A stretch of 64,000 bases of DNA from an uncultured Dehalococcoidia bacterium. Its GTDB lineage: Bacteria; Chloroflexota; Dehalococcoidia; Lucifugimonadales; CATOSD01. A program made the position numbers and the translations under genes. Location of the stretch: NCBI GenBank assembly GCA_951812395.1, contig CATOSD010000001.1, positions 992,001 through 1,056,000 of the forward strand, read 5' to 3'. The notes beneath the pieces are model-generated. The model ran no database searches. It was not told the DNA's origin and saw only the letters and a program-made list of their open reading frames with translations. Every line of letters begins with the position of its first letter. Positions within the stretch are counted from its first letter, which is position 1. Of this stretch, positions 7,866 to 15,626 are shown one piece after another.

Positions 7866-8276
7866 ATGAGAGAAGAGCATTACACGTGCGTCAACTGCTG
7901 GCGGATTTACCCGTACGATCCTGACTTGAGGCTCTGCCCGAATTGCGGCCGCACTCTCGTACGAAGCGCCGGGGGAATAAGCAAGTCGTTTGCGATTACA
8001 CTCTCTCTGGTGGTGATGCTGTGGGTCGGTACGCCTGTCGTAGTTGGGATAGTAGAATTGATAACGGAAGACCCTCGAAGTGGATACGGTCCGGATTTCG
8101 GCGTGTACGTGGTAGCCGGTCTGCTATACGGGCTGTATGCGGTAGTAGGCACTTTTGCGGGGTCAATCACACTCTCCAGAAACAGGCCAATCGGCACGGG
8201 GCTCCTGGCCGGGACCGGCATCGGTCTGTTGCTCGGTTTCATAACGTGCTTTTCAGTCGCCGGGGCAGTGTCGTAA
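7866..8276 (+). CDS. Zinc-ribbon membrane protein, copy 3 of 3
   Basis: 136 residues. Zinc-ribbon Cys pairs CVNC and CPNCGRTL, membrane segment LVVMLWVGTPVVVGIV, YGPDFGVYVVAGLLYGLYAVVG, then a last helix pair ending LLLGFITCFSVAG. It is nearly colinear with copy 2. Base composition drops toward the end of this tandem set, and a non-coding stretch follows. Predicted cytoplasmic zinc ribbon with membrane anchor; function unknown. Confidence 0.72.
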   Translation: MREEHYTCVNCWRIYPYDPDLRLCPNCGRTLVRSAGGISKSFAITLSLVVMLWVGTPVVVGIVELITEDPRSGYGPDFGVYVVAGLLYGLYAVVGTFAGSITLSRNRPIGTGLLAGTGIGLLLGFITCFSVAGAVS

Positions 8277-8686
8277 AGCCACTGCGTATGGCCGCACAGG
8301 CTAGGCATGGCTGATACGGCATCAGTGACCTGCGCTCAACGCACGGCCATTGCGGCGGCATAAGGCGCCTCACCCGCCACCCCTCTTGACTTTGTACGCA
8401 CATTTGTACTGCTATCCCGCCATGACCCACCTACACCTCAACCCAGCAATCTCCCGCAGCCCCGTCGGCGCCTCTGTCCGTCGGTCCCAATACCGCCGCA
8501 TTTCCGTCGCTGCGATGTCGAAATCCGTGTTCTCCGCGTCCTGCCAATGGCGCGAATTGCGGGCAACCCAGCTAGCAAAAGCGACAAGTGAAAGCAGATG
8601 AGACACTTTTCGGGAATTTTCTCCCGCCAGGCATCCCGCGGCCCATCCCCGCATGTTGGACCGGCCCGCCCGGACGTCCGCCCACC
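8277..8686. other. Stretch without a supportable gene
   Basis: 410 nt between the last zinc-ribbon gene and the tRNA promoter. Open frames of 60-80 codons exist on both strands (for example minus 8412-8654) but lack ribosome sites, homology or neighbours that would support them. I see no clear terminator. Confidence 0.5.
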
Positions 8687-8715
8687 TTGTCCAAACCCAA
8701 CCGAATTGCTAGAAT
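8687..8715 (+). promoter_or_regulatory. Promoter of tRNA-Gly
   Basis: TTGTCC (8687-8692), 17-nt spacer, TAGAAT (8710-8715), placing the start about 10 nt before the mature tRNA 5' end at 8732. Confidence 0.65.
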
Positions 8716-8731
8716 CTACGCTACGCGGTCG

Positions 8732-8806
8732 GCGGGAGTAGCTCAGGGGTAGAGCATCTGCTTCCCAAGCAGAGGGCCGAGGGTTCAAATCCCTTCTCCC
8801 GCTCCA
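8732..8806 (+). tRNA. tRNA-Gly (anticodon CCC)
   Basis: Full cloverleaf: acceptor GCGGGAG/CTCCCGC (7 bp), D arm GCTC/GAGC, anticodon stem TCTGC/GCAGA with loop TTCCCAA (anticodon CCC, 8764-8766), five-base variable region, T stem GAGGG/CCCTT with loop TTCAAAT, discriminator T and an encoded CCA at 8804-8806. It reads GGG glycine codons. A minus-strand open frame across it is an artefact. Confidence 0.97.
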
Positions 8807-8868
8807 TTGACCATCGCCCCCGCGCCGGGCAGACAACCGGAGAGGCCCAACCGCCTGAGGAGGGCGCC

Positions 8869-9615
8869 ATGGTAAGGTTCCGCGCGAACAACATCCTCGA
8901 GAAGAACCGCCAGGGCAAAAGGGGACTGGGCCTCGGCCTGGTGTTCCCCTCGGCCGAGGCCGTCGAGCTGGCCGGTATGCTGGGCGGATTCCACTTCGTG
9001 AACCTCGATGGCGAGCACGGCCTGTTTTCGCCGGAGTCGATCGACCACATGTGCCGCACCGCCGACGGCTACGGCCTCACCGTCACCGCCAGGGTGCCCA
9101 ACATCATGCCGTCCACCATCAACTCCTTCCTCGACCGCGGCGTCATCGGCGTGCTGGGGCCGCACGTGGACACCGCCGAGCAGGCGAAGGCCCTGGTGGA
9201 CGCCTGCCGCTTCACCCCCGAAGGACAGCGTAGCTGGGGCGGCGGCAGGGGCACCTTTTACAACGAGGCCGGTCTGATAGACCAGCCCGGCCTGGACCGC
9301 TCGGAGTACATGGCCCACGCCAATGCCGAGATGCTGGTCATGTGCCAGCTGGAAACCGCCACCGCCTTCTCCAACCTGGACGCCATCCTGGAGGTGGAGG
9401 GGATCGACGCCTTCGCCTGGGGCACAAACGACCTGGCGCAGTCCATGGGCTACCCCGGGCAGCCCGAGCATCCGGCGGTACAGGAGGCGCAGAACGCCAT
9501 AGGCGAGCGCATCCACGCCGCGGGGCGGAAGCTCTCCGGCGACATCACCGAGACCGTGGCGCTCAACTCGCTCATACTGGACGGCTCACGGAAGTTCCTC
9601 GAGGCGAACAGGTAG
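8869..9615 (+). CDS. HpcH/HpaI-family aldolase
   Basis: 248 residues with a GAGGAGG ribosome site before the ATG. TIM-barrel aldolase of the HpcH/HpaI/citrate-lyase-beta superfamily. Visible features are NLDGEHG near residue 47 (metal/acid-base region), the ARVPN segment, GVLGPHVDTAEQA (the usual GI..P.v.t..eA block) and the QLETATAFSNLDAIL stretch carrying the metal-binding Glu, with WGTNDLAQSMG ahead of the C-terminus. The family cleaves or forms 2-keto-hydroxy acids using a divalent metal and pyruvate enolate. The substrate is undetermined; it may feed carbon from sugar acids or aromatic cleavage products. Confidence 0.85.
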   Translation: MVRFRANNILEKNRQGKRGLGLGLVFPSAEAVELAGMLGGFHFVNLDGEHGLFSPESIDHMCRTADGYGLTVTARVPNIMPSTINSFLDRGVIGVLGPHVDTAEQAKALVDACRFTPEGQRSWGGGRGTFYNEAGLIDQPGLDRSEYMAHANAEMLVMCQLETATAFSNLDAILEVEGIDAFAWGTNDLAQSMGYPGQPEHPAVQEAQNAIGERIHAAGRKLSGDITETVALNSLILDGSRKFLEANR

Positions 9616-9619
9616 CAAA

Positions 9620-9991
9620 CTGGCTTCTCTAACGCGATCCGAGTTCGAACGCCTCGTCAGAGAGGCCTTCAACCAGCTCCCGCAGGACGTCCTCGACAAC
9701 CTCGAGAACGTGGACCTAGTCGTGGAAGACTGGCCCACGAAAGACCAGCTAATCGGCTCCGGCCTGGACGAGGACGAGCTGCTGCTGGGCCTGTACGAGG
9801 GCATCCCGCTTACGGAACGCTACGGCTACGACATGGTGTTGCCGGACAAGATAACGCTCTTCCAGAAGGCGATCGAGTCCATCTGCTCGACCGACAAGGA
9901 CGTTCTCCGCGAGATACGGGACACCATCACCCACGAGGTCGCCCACCACTTCGGCTACGACGACCCCTCCCTGGACAGCCTGGGCATCTAG
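9620..9991 (+). CDS. Small metallopeptidase (zincin, PF06262/DUF1025 type)
   Basis: The conserved C-terminal half carries the zinc motif HEVAHHFG (HExxH) near residues 107-114 and the preceding LPDKITLFQ strand, typical of the roughly 120-residue metallopeptidase family also called MMP/zincin_1. The N-terminal family helix (SEFERLVREAF) is encoded in frame from 9632, but no ATG, GTG or TTG precedes it. The best upstream candidate is CTG at 9620, five bases after the aldolase stop. A GTG at 9710 would cut off about a quarter of the fold. The product is cytosolic; the substrate of this family is unknown. Confidence 0.78.
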   Translation: MASLTRSEFERLVREAFNQLPQDVLDNLENVDLVVEDWPTKDQLIGSGLDEDELLLGLYEGIPLTERYGYDMVLPDKITLFQKAIESICSTDKDVLREIRDTITHEVAHHFGYDDPSLDSLGI

Positions 9992-10004
9992 GCGTGCTCC
10001 AATT

Positions 10005-10033
10005 GTCCCTTTCCCCTGCGAGGGGGAAGGGAC
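10005..10033. terminator. Bidirectional hairpin between convergent genes
   Basis: 13-nt arms (GTCCCTTTCCCCT and its near-perfect complement, one mismatch) around a 3-nt loop, sitting between the convergent ends at 9991 and 10048. The arm sequence belongs to the CCCTTCCCCCTCGC repeat family seen elsewhere in the window. Confidence 0.6.
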
Positions 10034-10047
10034 TGTTCGGTAGGCTC

Positions 10048-11151
10048 TTAGCGCGCCCGCAGCGGGTAGAGCCGCGCCAGATTCTCCCCCATGATCGCGT
10101 CGAGTTGCTCCTCGGACAGGAAGTCGCATCGCGACCGGAAGAGCACCATCGACTGCTTGAATGTCACGGTGCGCTCGCACGCGGGCATGTCGGAACCCCA
10201 CACAAGCCTGTCGGCGCCAAAGTTCTCGACCAGTGACCGCACCAGCTCCGTCAGGCCGTCTTCGTAGGGCGGGAACTCCAGGTCCCCGGCCATGAGATGC
10301 AGCATAAGCTCCATGTGCCAGCCGGGGGACTTCAGTAGCGTCGAAATCTCCTCTGGAATGCTGAAACGGTCCGGCTTGCCGACGTCGTAGTGGACGTTGT
10401 TGAGCCCGTGGGTAAGCACCGAGGGTATATTCGGGTGGGCCTCCGCCCAGGTGACGAACTCGCGCAGCTCCTCGAGGTAATCTTCGGCCAGGGGCTGCCG
10501 GAGCTTGGCGGCGTACCAGTGAATGGTGATGCCGAGCTCTCTCACGAGGTCCCAGAGAGGTTCGAGGCTGGGGTCGTTGACGCCGATCCTGAAATCGTCC
10601 TGGAAGAACCCGCCGGTGGAGAAGAACAGCCCCGAGTGTCCCAGGTCCTCGACCTGCCGGCGGAGCCGCTCGAGCTGGTCGTCCCGGCCTCCGACCCACT
10701 CGTCGACCTGCGCGAGGGCGACGAACCGGTTGGGGTAGCGGCGCACGCAGTCTCCCAGAAAGTCGTCCAGTTTTCCGTAGATTCTGTCGTGCTGCAGCAC
10801 CGCCCGGTCGACGCCGGCGTAGTCCATCTGCGCGACCATCAGCTCCGGCGGGCACGACATGTCCCGGAGCACCGGGGGCATCCACTGGATGAAGTAGTCC
10901 TCGCCGTCGTGGGTGAACTCCAGCCTGCCGAAGGGGCCGATTCGGAAGTCGACGTCGGGCTGGTGCGAGATGCCGTCGCCCTCGCCTACGAGAAGCAGCT
11001 CTGGGATCCTGACCCCGTCGCTGAGCCTGCGTATGCCCTGGCCGTGGAAGCGCACGTGGTGCTGATGCTCGGCCAGGCGCCGCTTCTTGATGCCGCGGTC
11101 CTCGGCAAGAGGCGGGAAGCAGTGGGCGTGGCCGTCGAATGTGACGCTCAT
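10048..11151 (-). CDS. Amidohydrolase family 2 protein
   Basis: 367 residues. It starts MSVTFDGHAHCFP, giving the N-terminal HxH metal motif (H8, H10) of the amidohydrolase-2 branch (PF04909; ACMSD and gamma-resorcylate decarboxylase relatives). The later HWY segment, the SVLTHG strand and the WGSDMP loop carry the remaining barrel metal ligands. These enzymes decarboxylate or hydrolyse aromatic or cyclic carboxylates with Zn or Mn. The substrate cannot be assigned. It is a single gene facing the metallopeptidase; the ATG at 11151 has a GGAGAT-like site. Confidence 0.85.
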   Translation of the reverse strand: MSVTFDGHAHCFPPLAEDRGIKKRRLAEHQHHVRFHGQGIRRLSDGVRIPELLLVGEGDGISHQPDVDFRIGPFGRLEFTHDGEDYFIQWMPPVLRDMSCPPELMVAQMDYAGVDRAVLQHDRIYGKLDDFLGDCVRRYPNRFVALAQVDEWVGGRDDQLERLRRQVEDLGHSGLFFSTGGFFQDDFRIGVNDPSLEPLWDLVRELGITIHWYAAKLRQPLAEDYLEELREFVTWAEAHPNIPSVLTHGLNNVHYDVGKPDRFSIPEEISTLLKSPGWHMELMLHLMAGDLEFPPYEDGLTELVRSLVENFGADRLVWGSDMPACERTVTFKQSMVLFRSRCDFLSEEQLDAIMGENLARLYPLRAR

Positions 11152-11210
11152 GTATCTCCTCTCATCCGGTGTCCGGCAGGGCAGTTCTCGCCAACGCGGC
11201 GGCCTTTGGG

Positions 11211-13298
11211 TCAGGCGCCGGACTGGCCTATGTCCGACACCTGTGCCCCTACGTCCGCGAATGTGTCCGCGATAGTGCGGTGGCAGGTGAATACGAGCAC
11301 CTGGTTTGTCTCGGCCAGCTTGGCGAACGCGCCAGCGGCCAGGCTGGCCCGCTCGGGGTCGAAGTTGACGAGAGCCTCGTCCACGACGACGGGCAGCCGC
11401 TCCGCGTGCTCACCGAACTCGCGAATCAGCCCGAATCGCAGCGCGAGATACAACTGCTCTCGCGTGCCCCTGCTCAGCTCGTTGGGCCGCCTGTTCCGCC
11501 CGGAGGAGTCGGTAACCGTTATCGCCTGCTCGCCGACGGGGGCGAAGAGCCGCGTGTATCGGTGACCGGTCACGTTGGAGAAGAACTCTTCCGCGTGCCG
11601 TATGACGCTGGGTTGCCTCTCCTGCTCAAACTTCCTCTGGGTCCTCTCCAGGATCACGCCGGCGACGGTCAGTCGCGACCACTCCCGCGCGTCCTCGGTC
11701 AACTGCTCCATCAGCCTGTTGCGGCTCATGCGCAGCTCGGCCGACTCCTCCTCGGAAGCGAGCGTGTCTATCTCTGCCGCGTTACTTCCGTGCTCCTGGT
11801 TGAGCTCGTCCCGGCGGGTGTTCAGTGCCTCGATCTGTTCGGAGAGTTCCGTGGACCTGTTCTGGAGCAGGTCCTGGTCGGACGCGGCGAGGGAGTCCCT
11901 GAAGGCGGCCAGCCGGTCGTCAGGGCCGCTCAGCCGGCTGAGGCTTCCCAGGCGTTCGTTTCGTTGGGTCTCCAGTTCCTGTCGCTGCGTATACTGCGCG
12001 GCCCTGTGGCGGAAATCCTCGGCGTCCTCCGCGTCGCCGGCAGCGAGAAGCTCGGCGAGGTCTTGCGTGGCCAGCTTCAGGCGTTGGTCGAGCTGGTCGA
12101 GGCGCTGACGCTGCTGTTCTTCCTGCTTTCGTGCCAGATCGCGCGCCGAGACCTGCGTCCGGGTCTCTTCGAGCCTGTCGATGAGCGTATCGGCGGCCGC
12201 CCTGACGTGCTGGTGGGACGCATCGATGACCGGAATGCCGTGTTTTTCAGACAGCGGCCCCACTAGCAGTCGATACTCGTCGATGTCCACCTCGATAGCG
12301 GCCACGCGGCGGCGCATCCCGCGCACGCTTTCCAGAACGGCCCTGGCGGTTTCGATGTGCCCTGTCAACTCCACGACGCCTTCCGGGGCCAGGCTGTCGT
12401 CCAGGGCGCGCCGCCGGAGCCACTGTCGCCACTCGTCCCTGGCGGCGGTCTGCGACTCGACGGTCGTAGTCAGGAGCTGCTTCGCGCGCTCGGCTCGCCT
12501 CTCCTGCGCCTCGAGTGCGAGCTTCGCCTCCTCTACGCGCCCGTTCGACTCGTCCCACGCGGCCAGCGCGCCGGAAGCGGCCTCGAGCTGCGCCTCCACG
12601 TTGTCCAGGACATCGGCTGTGGGCAGGCCAGCCAGGTCGAGGGGCCGCGCGGCCTCTACCAGAAGATCCTCGGCCTCTCGCAGGTCGGACTCAGCCTCGC
12701 TCACCCTGCGAGCGACTGCGGTCGCCAGCGGGCTTTCGGCTGGGGCGGATGCGCCGCGGCTGCGGGCGAACAGGTACGCCGCCGCGCCCAGCAGTACCAC
12801 CCCAGCGACGGCGCCGAGCAGCAGTGAATCACCGCCGACTAAGAAACCGGCGACTGTCAGCGCTATTCCCGCGATGCCCAGCAGAAGGGGGAGGAGTGCC
12901 GATGAACGATCCGACGCCATTTCCGCCGGTTCGTCGCCGCCAGCCAGTGAGGCGAGCTGGGCCCGCAGGTTCTCCAGGTTGAGGCCGGCGCGCTGTTGGT
13001 CGTTGAGCCGGCTGCGGGCCGTGCGCAAGGCGCTCCGTCTCAGGTCGATGTCGGGGCCGGAAAGAGCGGGCTGTTCGGATGGGACGCGAGACCGCGCCTG
13101 CTCGACGGCGGCGCCGCGCTCCACCAGCTCGGAGCGTTCCCTCTCCAGTTGCTCTGACGCGCTCCGCACTCGCGCGGACAGGTCAGCAAGTCCTTGCCTG
13201 AATGTTTCGACTTCCTGCCGGTACACCATGGAGGTCTCGAATTCGTCCAGCCGGGACTCGTCCCAGCCGTGTCCCAGGTCGCGTAGCTGCTTGGCCAT
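11211..13298 (-). CDS. YhaN-like ATPase, C-terminal part (after in-frame stop)
   Basis: 695 residues in the same reading frame as the gene immediately upstream (13326-14333), separated from it only by a TAG at 13326-13328 plus 9 codons. It contains long coiled coils, a hydrophobic hairpin of two membrane-like segments (around 12790-12900) characteristic of YhaN, and the C-terminal ABC half: LSRGTREQLYLALRFGL signature and LPVVVDEALVNFD Walker B. The ATG at 13298 has GGAG six nt upstream, so translation could restart and give a two-chain ATPase. Alternatively this is a single YhaN gene broken by a point mutation or a base-call error. Confidence 0.75.
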   Translation of the reverse strand: MAKQLRDLGHGWDESRLDEFETSMVYRQEVETFRQGLADLSARVRSASEQLERERSELVERGAAVEQARSRVPSEQPALSGPDIDLRRSALRTARSRLNDQQRAGLNLENLRAQLASLAGGDEPAEMASDRSSALLPLLLGIAGIALTVAGFLVGGDSLLLGAVAGVVLLGAAAYLFARSRGASAPAESPLATAVARRVSEAESDLREAEDLLVEAARPLDLAGLPTADVLDNVEAQLEAASGALAAWDESNGRVEEAKLALEAQERRAERAKQLLTTTVESQTAARDEWRQWLRRRALDDSLAPEGVVELTGHIETARAVLESVRGMRRRVAAIEVDIDEYRLLVGPLSEKHGIPVIDASHQHVRAAADTLIDRLEETRTQVSARDLARKQEEQQRQRLDQLDQRLKLATQDLAELLAAGDAEDAEDFRHRAAQYTQRQELETQRNERLGSLSRLSGPDDRLAAFRDSLAASDQDLLQNRSTELSEQIEALNTRRDELNQEHGSNAAEIDTLASEEESAELRMSRNRLMEQLTEDAREWSRLTVAGVILERTQRKFEQERQPSVIRHAEEFFSNVTGHRYTRLFAPVGEQAITVTDSSGRNRRPNELSRGTREQLYLALRFGLIREFGEHAERLPVVVDEALVNFDPERASLAAGAFAKLAETNQVLVFTCHRTIADTFADVGAQVSDIGQSGA

Positions 13299-13325
13299 GC
13301 TGGTCTCCTGGGCGGCCAGCTCGGC

Positions 13326-14333
13326 CTAGCGCTCGGGCAGGTCGCGGACGGAGTCGTCATAGCTGCTGCGACGGTCACGAACGTGCTCCACCTCTTTGCT
13401 GTCCTCCAGCAGCTTCTCCCCGGGAATGGGGGTCTCCGCCGCTTCGGATATCTGAAGCAGTTCGCGTTCCGCGTCGTCGTGGTCCTCGGTGGCCTGGCGG
13501 ACGCGCTGCTCTATGGCCTCCAGACGTTCTATCGCGCTTTCGGGAAACCGCTCGATCTCGGGAAGTTCGCGCAACTGGGTCTCCAGACCCACGAGTACGA
13601 CCCAGTCGTCCCAGCCTTCGAGCAGCTTGTTCACCTCCGAAAGCCGGACGCTCAGCCCGGAAATCGCCTCATTGGCCTCGCCGAGCTCGCGAAGGATCAT
13701 CTCCTGCCCGGCGGTGAGACGACGGTACTCGTCGGCGTTGCCGTGGATTGCCCGCAGGCGCTCGTCGATTTCGCCCAGCTCGCTCAGCAGTTTCGGGATC
13801 TTCTGCGCGCTCCCACGCGGCCGGAAGAGACTGTCGCGGCGCCCGTCAAGGCTCTGCCTGAACTCCGGCAGACTGGACGCGCCCATGCCGACGCTGTACA
13901 GCCGCCCGGAGACCTCGGAGTCGCTCATCAGCCCCTCGCTCTGTATCTCGTCCAGACTGAAAGCGAACACGTTGCTGAACAGGTTGAGCGTGGCGTGGCC
14001 AATCAGCCGCTCCAGCGTCTCCGGCGCTCCGGATCCGGTGCGAAGCACCGGTCGACCGCCCCGGGGCCCGGCGAAGCGCTCCAACGTGAAGCTTTCGCCG
14101 TCGTCGTCAACGAGGGTTATACGTCCGCCGTGGTTACCTCCGGCGAGCGGCGGGTAGTAGCTGTCACGTCCGCGCGACGGGAACCCGAACAGTACCGTGC
14201 GGATGAATGCCAGCAGTGTGCTCTTGCCCGCCTCGTTCGGACCGTGCAGCACGGTTACGTTGTTGTCCAGGGGACCCACGACGTGATCGCGGAAGTGGCC
14301 GAAGCCGTCGACGTGGAGTTCCTTCAGCTTCAC
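13326..14333 (-). CDS. YhaN-like (SbcC/Rad50-type) ATPase, N-terminal part
   Basis: 335 residues before a TAG. The start is GTG at 14333, overlapping the YhaO stop (GTGA) with GGAG upstream. The N-terminal ABC half has a P-loop at 31-39 (GPNEAGKST), then PPLAGGNHGG and FSLDEIQSEG, both typical of YhaN/AAA_27. It ends in coiled coil at LPER. Together with 11211-13298 the uninterrupted length would be about 1,040 codons, normal for YhaN. Role by family: partner of the Mre11-like nuclease in DNA end processing. ATP hydrolysis would need the second half. Confidence 0.78.
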   Translation of the reverse strand: MKLKELHVDGFGHFRDHVVGPLDNNVTVLHGPNEAGKSTLLAFIRTVLFGFPSRGRDSYYPPLAGGNHGGRITLVDDDGESFTLERFAGPRGGRPVLRTGSGAPETLERLIGHATLNLFSNVFAFSLDEIQSEGLMSDSEVSGRLYSVGMGASSLPEFRQSLDGRRDSLFRPRGSAQKIPKLLSELGEIDERLRAIHGNADEYRRLTAGQEMILRELGEANEAISGLSVRLSEVNKLLEGWDDWVVLVGLETQLRELPEIERFPESAIERLEAIEQRVRQATEDHDDAERELLQISEAAETPIPGEKLLEDSKEVEHVRDRRSSYDDSVRDLPER

Positions 14334-15607
14334 GAGGCGTCTCCTTCGTCCGATAGCTCGGCGAGGCACTCCTCCTCGGCGGCCGCGATGATGGCTCTCA
14401 GCTCTTCGTCGCCGGGAAGCAGGTCTCGGAGATAGCGTCGGGCCCGCTGAGTCTCATACAGCTCTCGAAGAGGCTGCCTGAGCCGGTCGAGTCCCTCGGG
14501 GCTTCGCACCAGCTCGTCCACCAGCCGGGCGAGGTCGCCAGCGAAGTCCTCGCGCTGCGCAACCTGCACGCGGTCTACGGGCGACCCTGTCTCGAGCTGG
14601 ATGCGCTCGCACCACAGCCACGGGCGACCGCTCGCGTATTCGTCATTCAGCCGATCCAGCACGTCGTCCAGCGTGTCCGGGCGGCGCAGCCACCGGTCCA
14701 TGGCTCCGCGCCCGGTGAGCACCAGCCGCAGAACCACGGGCCGTCCGCCGGCCCCGTCCAACGCGGAGTCCGCCACGCCATACACCCCGTCCAGCACACG
14801 TTGCTCGTCCTCGAGACCGCTGATATTCACGTCTCGGAGTTCCCATCTCACCACGTCGACCGCACGGAACTCCAGCTCGACGTGTCCCGACTCGTCCACC
14901 TCCACCAAGTACACGCCACGCTCACCAGGCTCGTTGGGGTGCCGTCCCTGGGGATTTCCCGGATACACGATGGCCGGGTTCTGGCTCCGCAGCACAGAGC
15001 GCGTGTGCACGTGCCCCAGCGCCCAGTAGTCGATGCCGGTCTGCTCCAGGTCGGAGACGCTGCACGGCGCATAGGAGTCGTGCTCGGTATTGCCGCCGAC
15101 GTTGGCGTGAAGCAGTCCGATCCTGAATCCGGCGTCGGGCAGGTCCAGAAAGCGTGGGGACAGATTTTCCCGAACCTCGCGCTGGGGGTAGCTCATCCCG
15201 TAGACCGTGGCGCGCTCGGGGTCTTCGGGATACAGCGGCTCGCCGGTGACCTCCGGCCCGAATCGCACGCAGCCGGCGGGCAGGTCCAGCCTGGCCTCCC
15301 AGCCGTCCAGCGGGTCGTGGTTGCCGTGGCAGATGAACGAGCGTATGCCGGCGTCGTCCAGGCGGTTGAGCCCCTCGACGAACTTGAGCTGGGCGCGCAG
15401 GCTGCGGTCCGCGCCGTCGTACACGTCGCCTGCCACCAGCAGGGCGTCAACGCCCTCCTCGATGCACAGATTCACGATGTTGTCGTAGACGTCGAATGTT
15501 GCGCTGCGCAGTGTGCGGCTTACCTCTTCGGGCGCTGTGGCCCTCAGCCCGCTGAAGGGGCTGTCGAGGTGCAGGTCCGCGGCATGTACGAATCGGAGTT
15601 TAGACAT
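14330..15607 (-). CDS. YhaO/SbcD-like Mre11-family nuclease
   Basis: 425 residues. Calcineurin-like phosphoesterase with the full Mre11 motif set: DLHLDSPF (D11, H13), GDVYDG (D61), GNHDPLD (N96-H97-D98), H167 and GHVHTR (H199, H201). The region after residue about 230 is the YhaO-specific capping domain. It precedes yhaN with a GTGA overlap and follows herA by about 19 nt. Predicted manganese-dependent double-strand end exonuclease/endonuclease that works with the SMC-like ATPase encoded downstream. Confidence 0.9.
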   Translation of the reverse strand: MSKLRFVHAADLHLDSPFSGLRATAPEEVSRTLRSATFDVYDNIVNLCIEEGVDALLVAGDVYDGADRSLRAQLKFVEGLNRLDDAGIRSFICHGNHDPLDGWEARLDLPAGCVRFGPEVTGEPLYPEDPERATVYGMSYPQREVRENLSPRFLDLPDAGFRIGLLHANVGGNTEHDSYAPCSVSDLEQTGIDYWALGHVHTRSVLRSQNPAIVYPGNPQGRHPNEPGERGVYLVEVDESGHVELEFRAVDVVRWELRDVNISGLEDEQRVLDGVYGVADSALDGAGGRPVVLRLVLTGRGAMDRWLRRPDTLDDVLDRLNDEYASGRPWLWCERIQLETGSPVDRVQVAQREDFAGDLARLVDELVRSPEGLDRLRQPLRELYETQRARRYLRDLLPGDEELRAIIAAAEEECLAELSDEGDAS

Positions 15608-15626
15608 CGCTCACCTGAATCCGCCG

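Noticed and set aside
8438..8836. Minus-strand open frame with GRRDLNPRPSAWEADALPLS
   Set aside because: It is the antisense translation of tRNA-Gly at 8732-8806, a common artefact.
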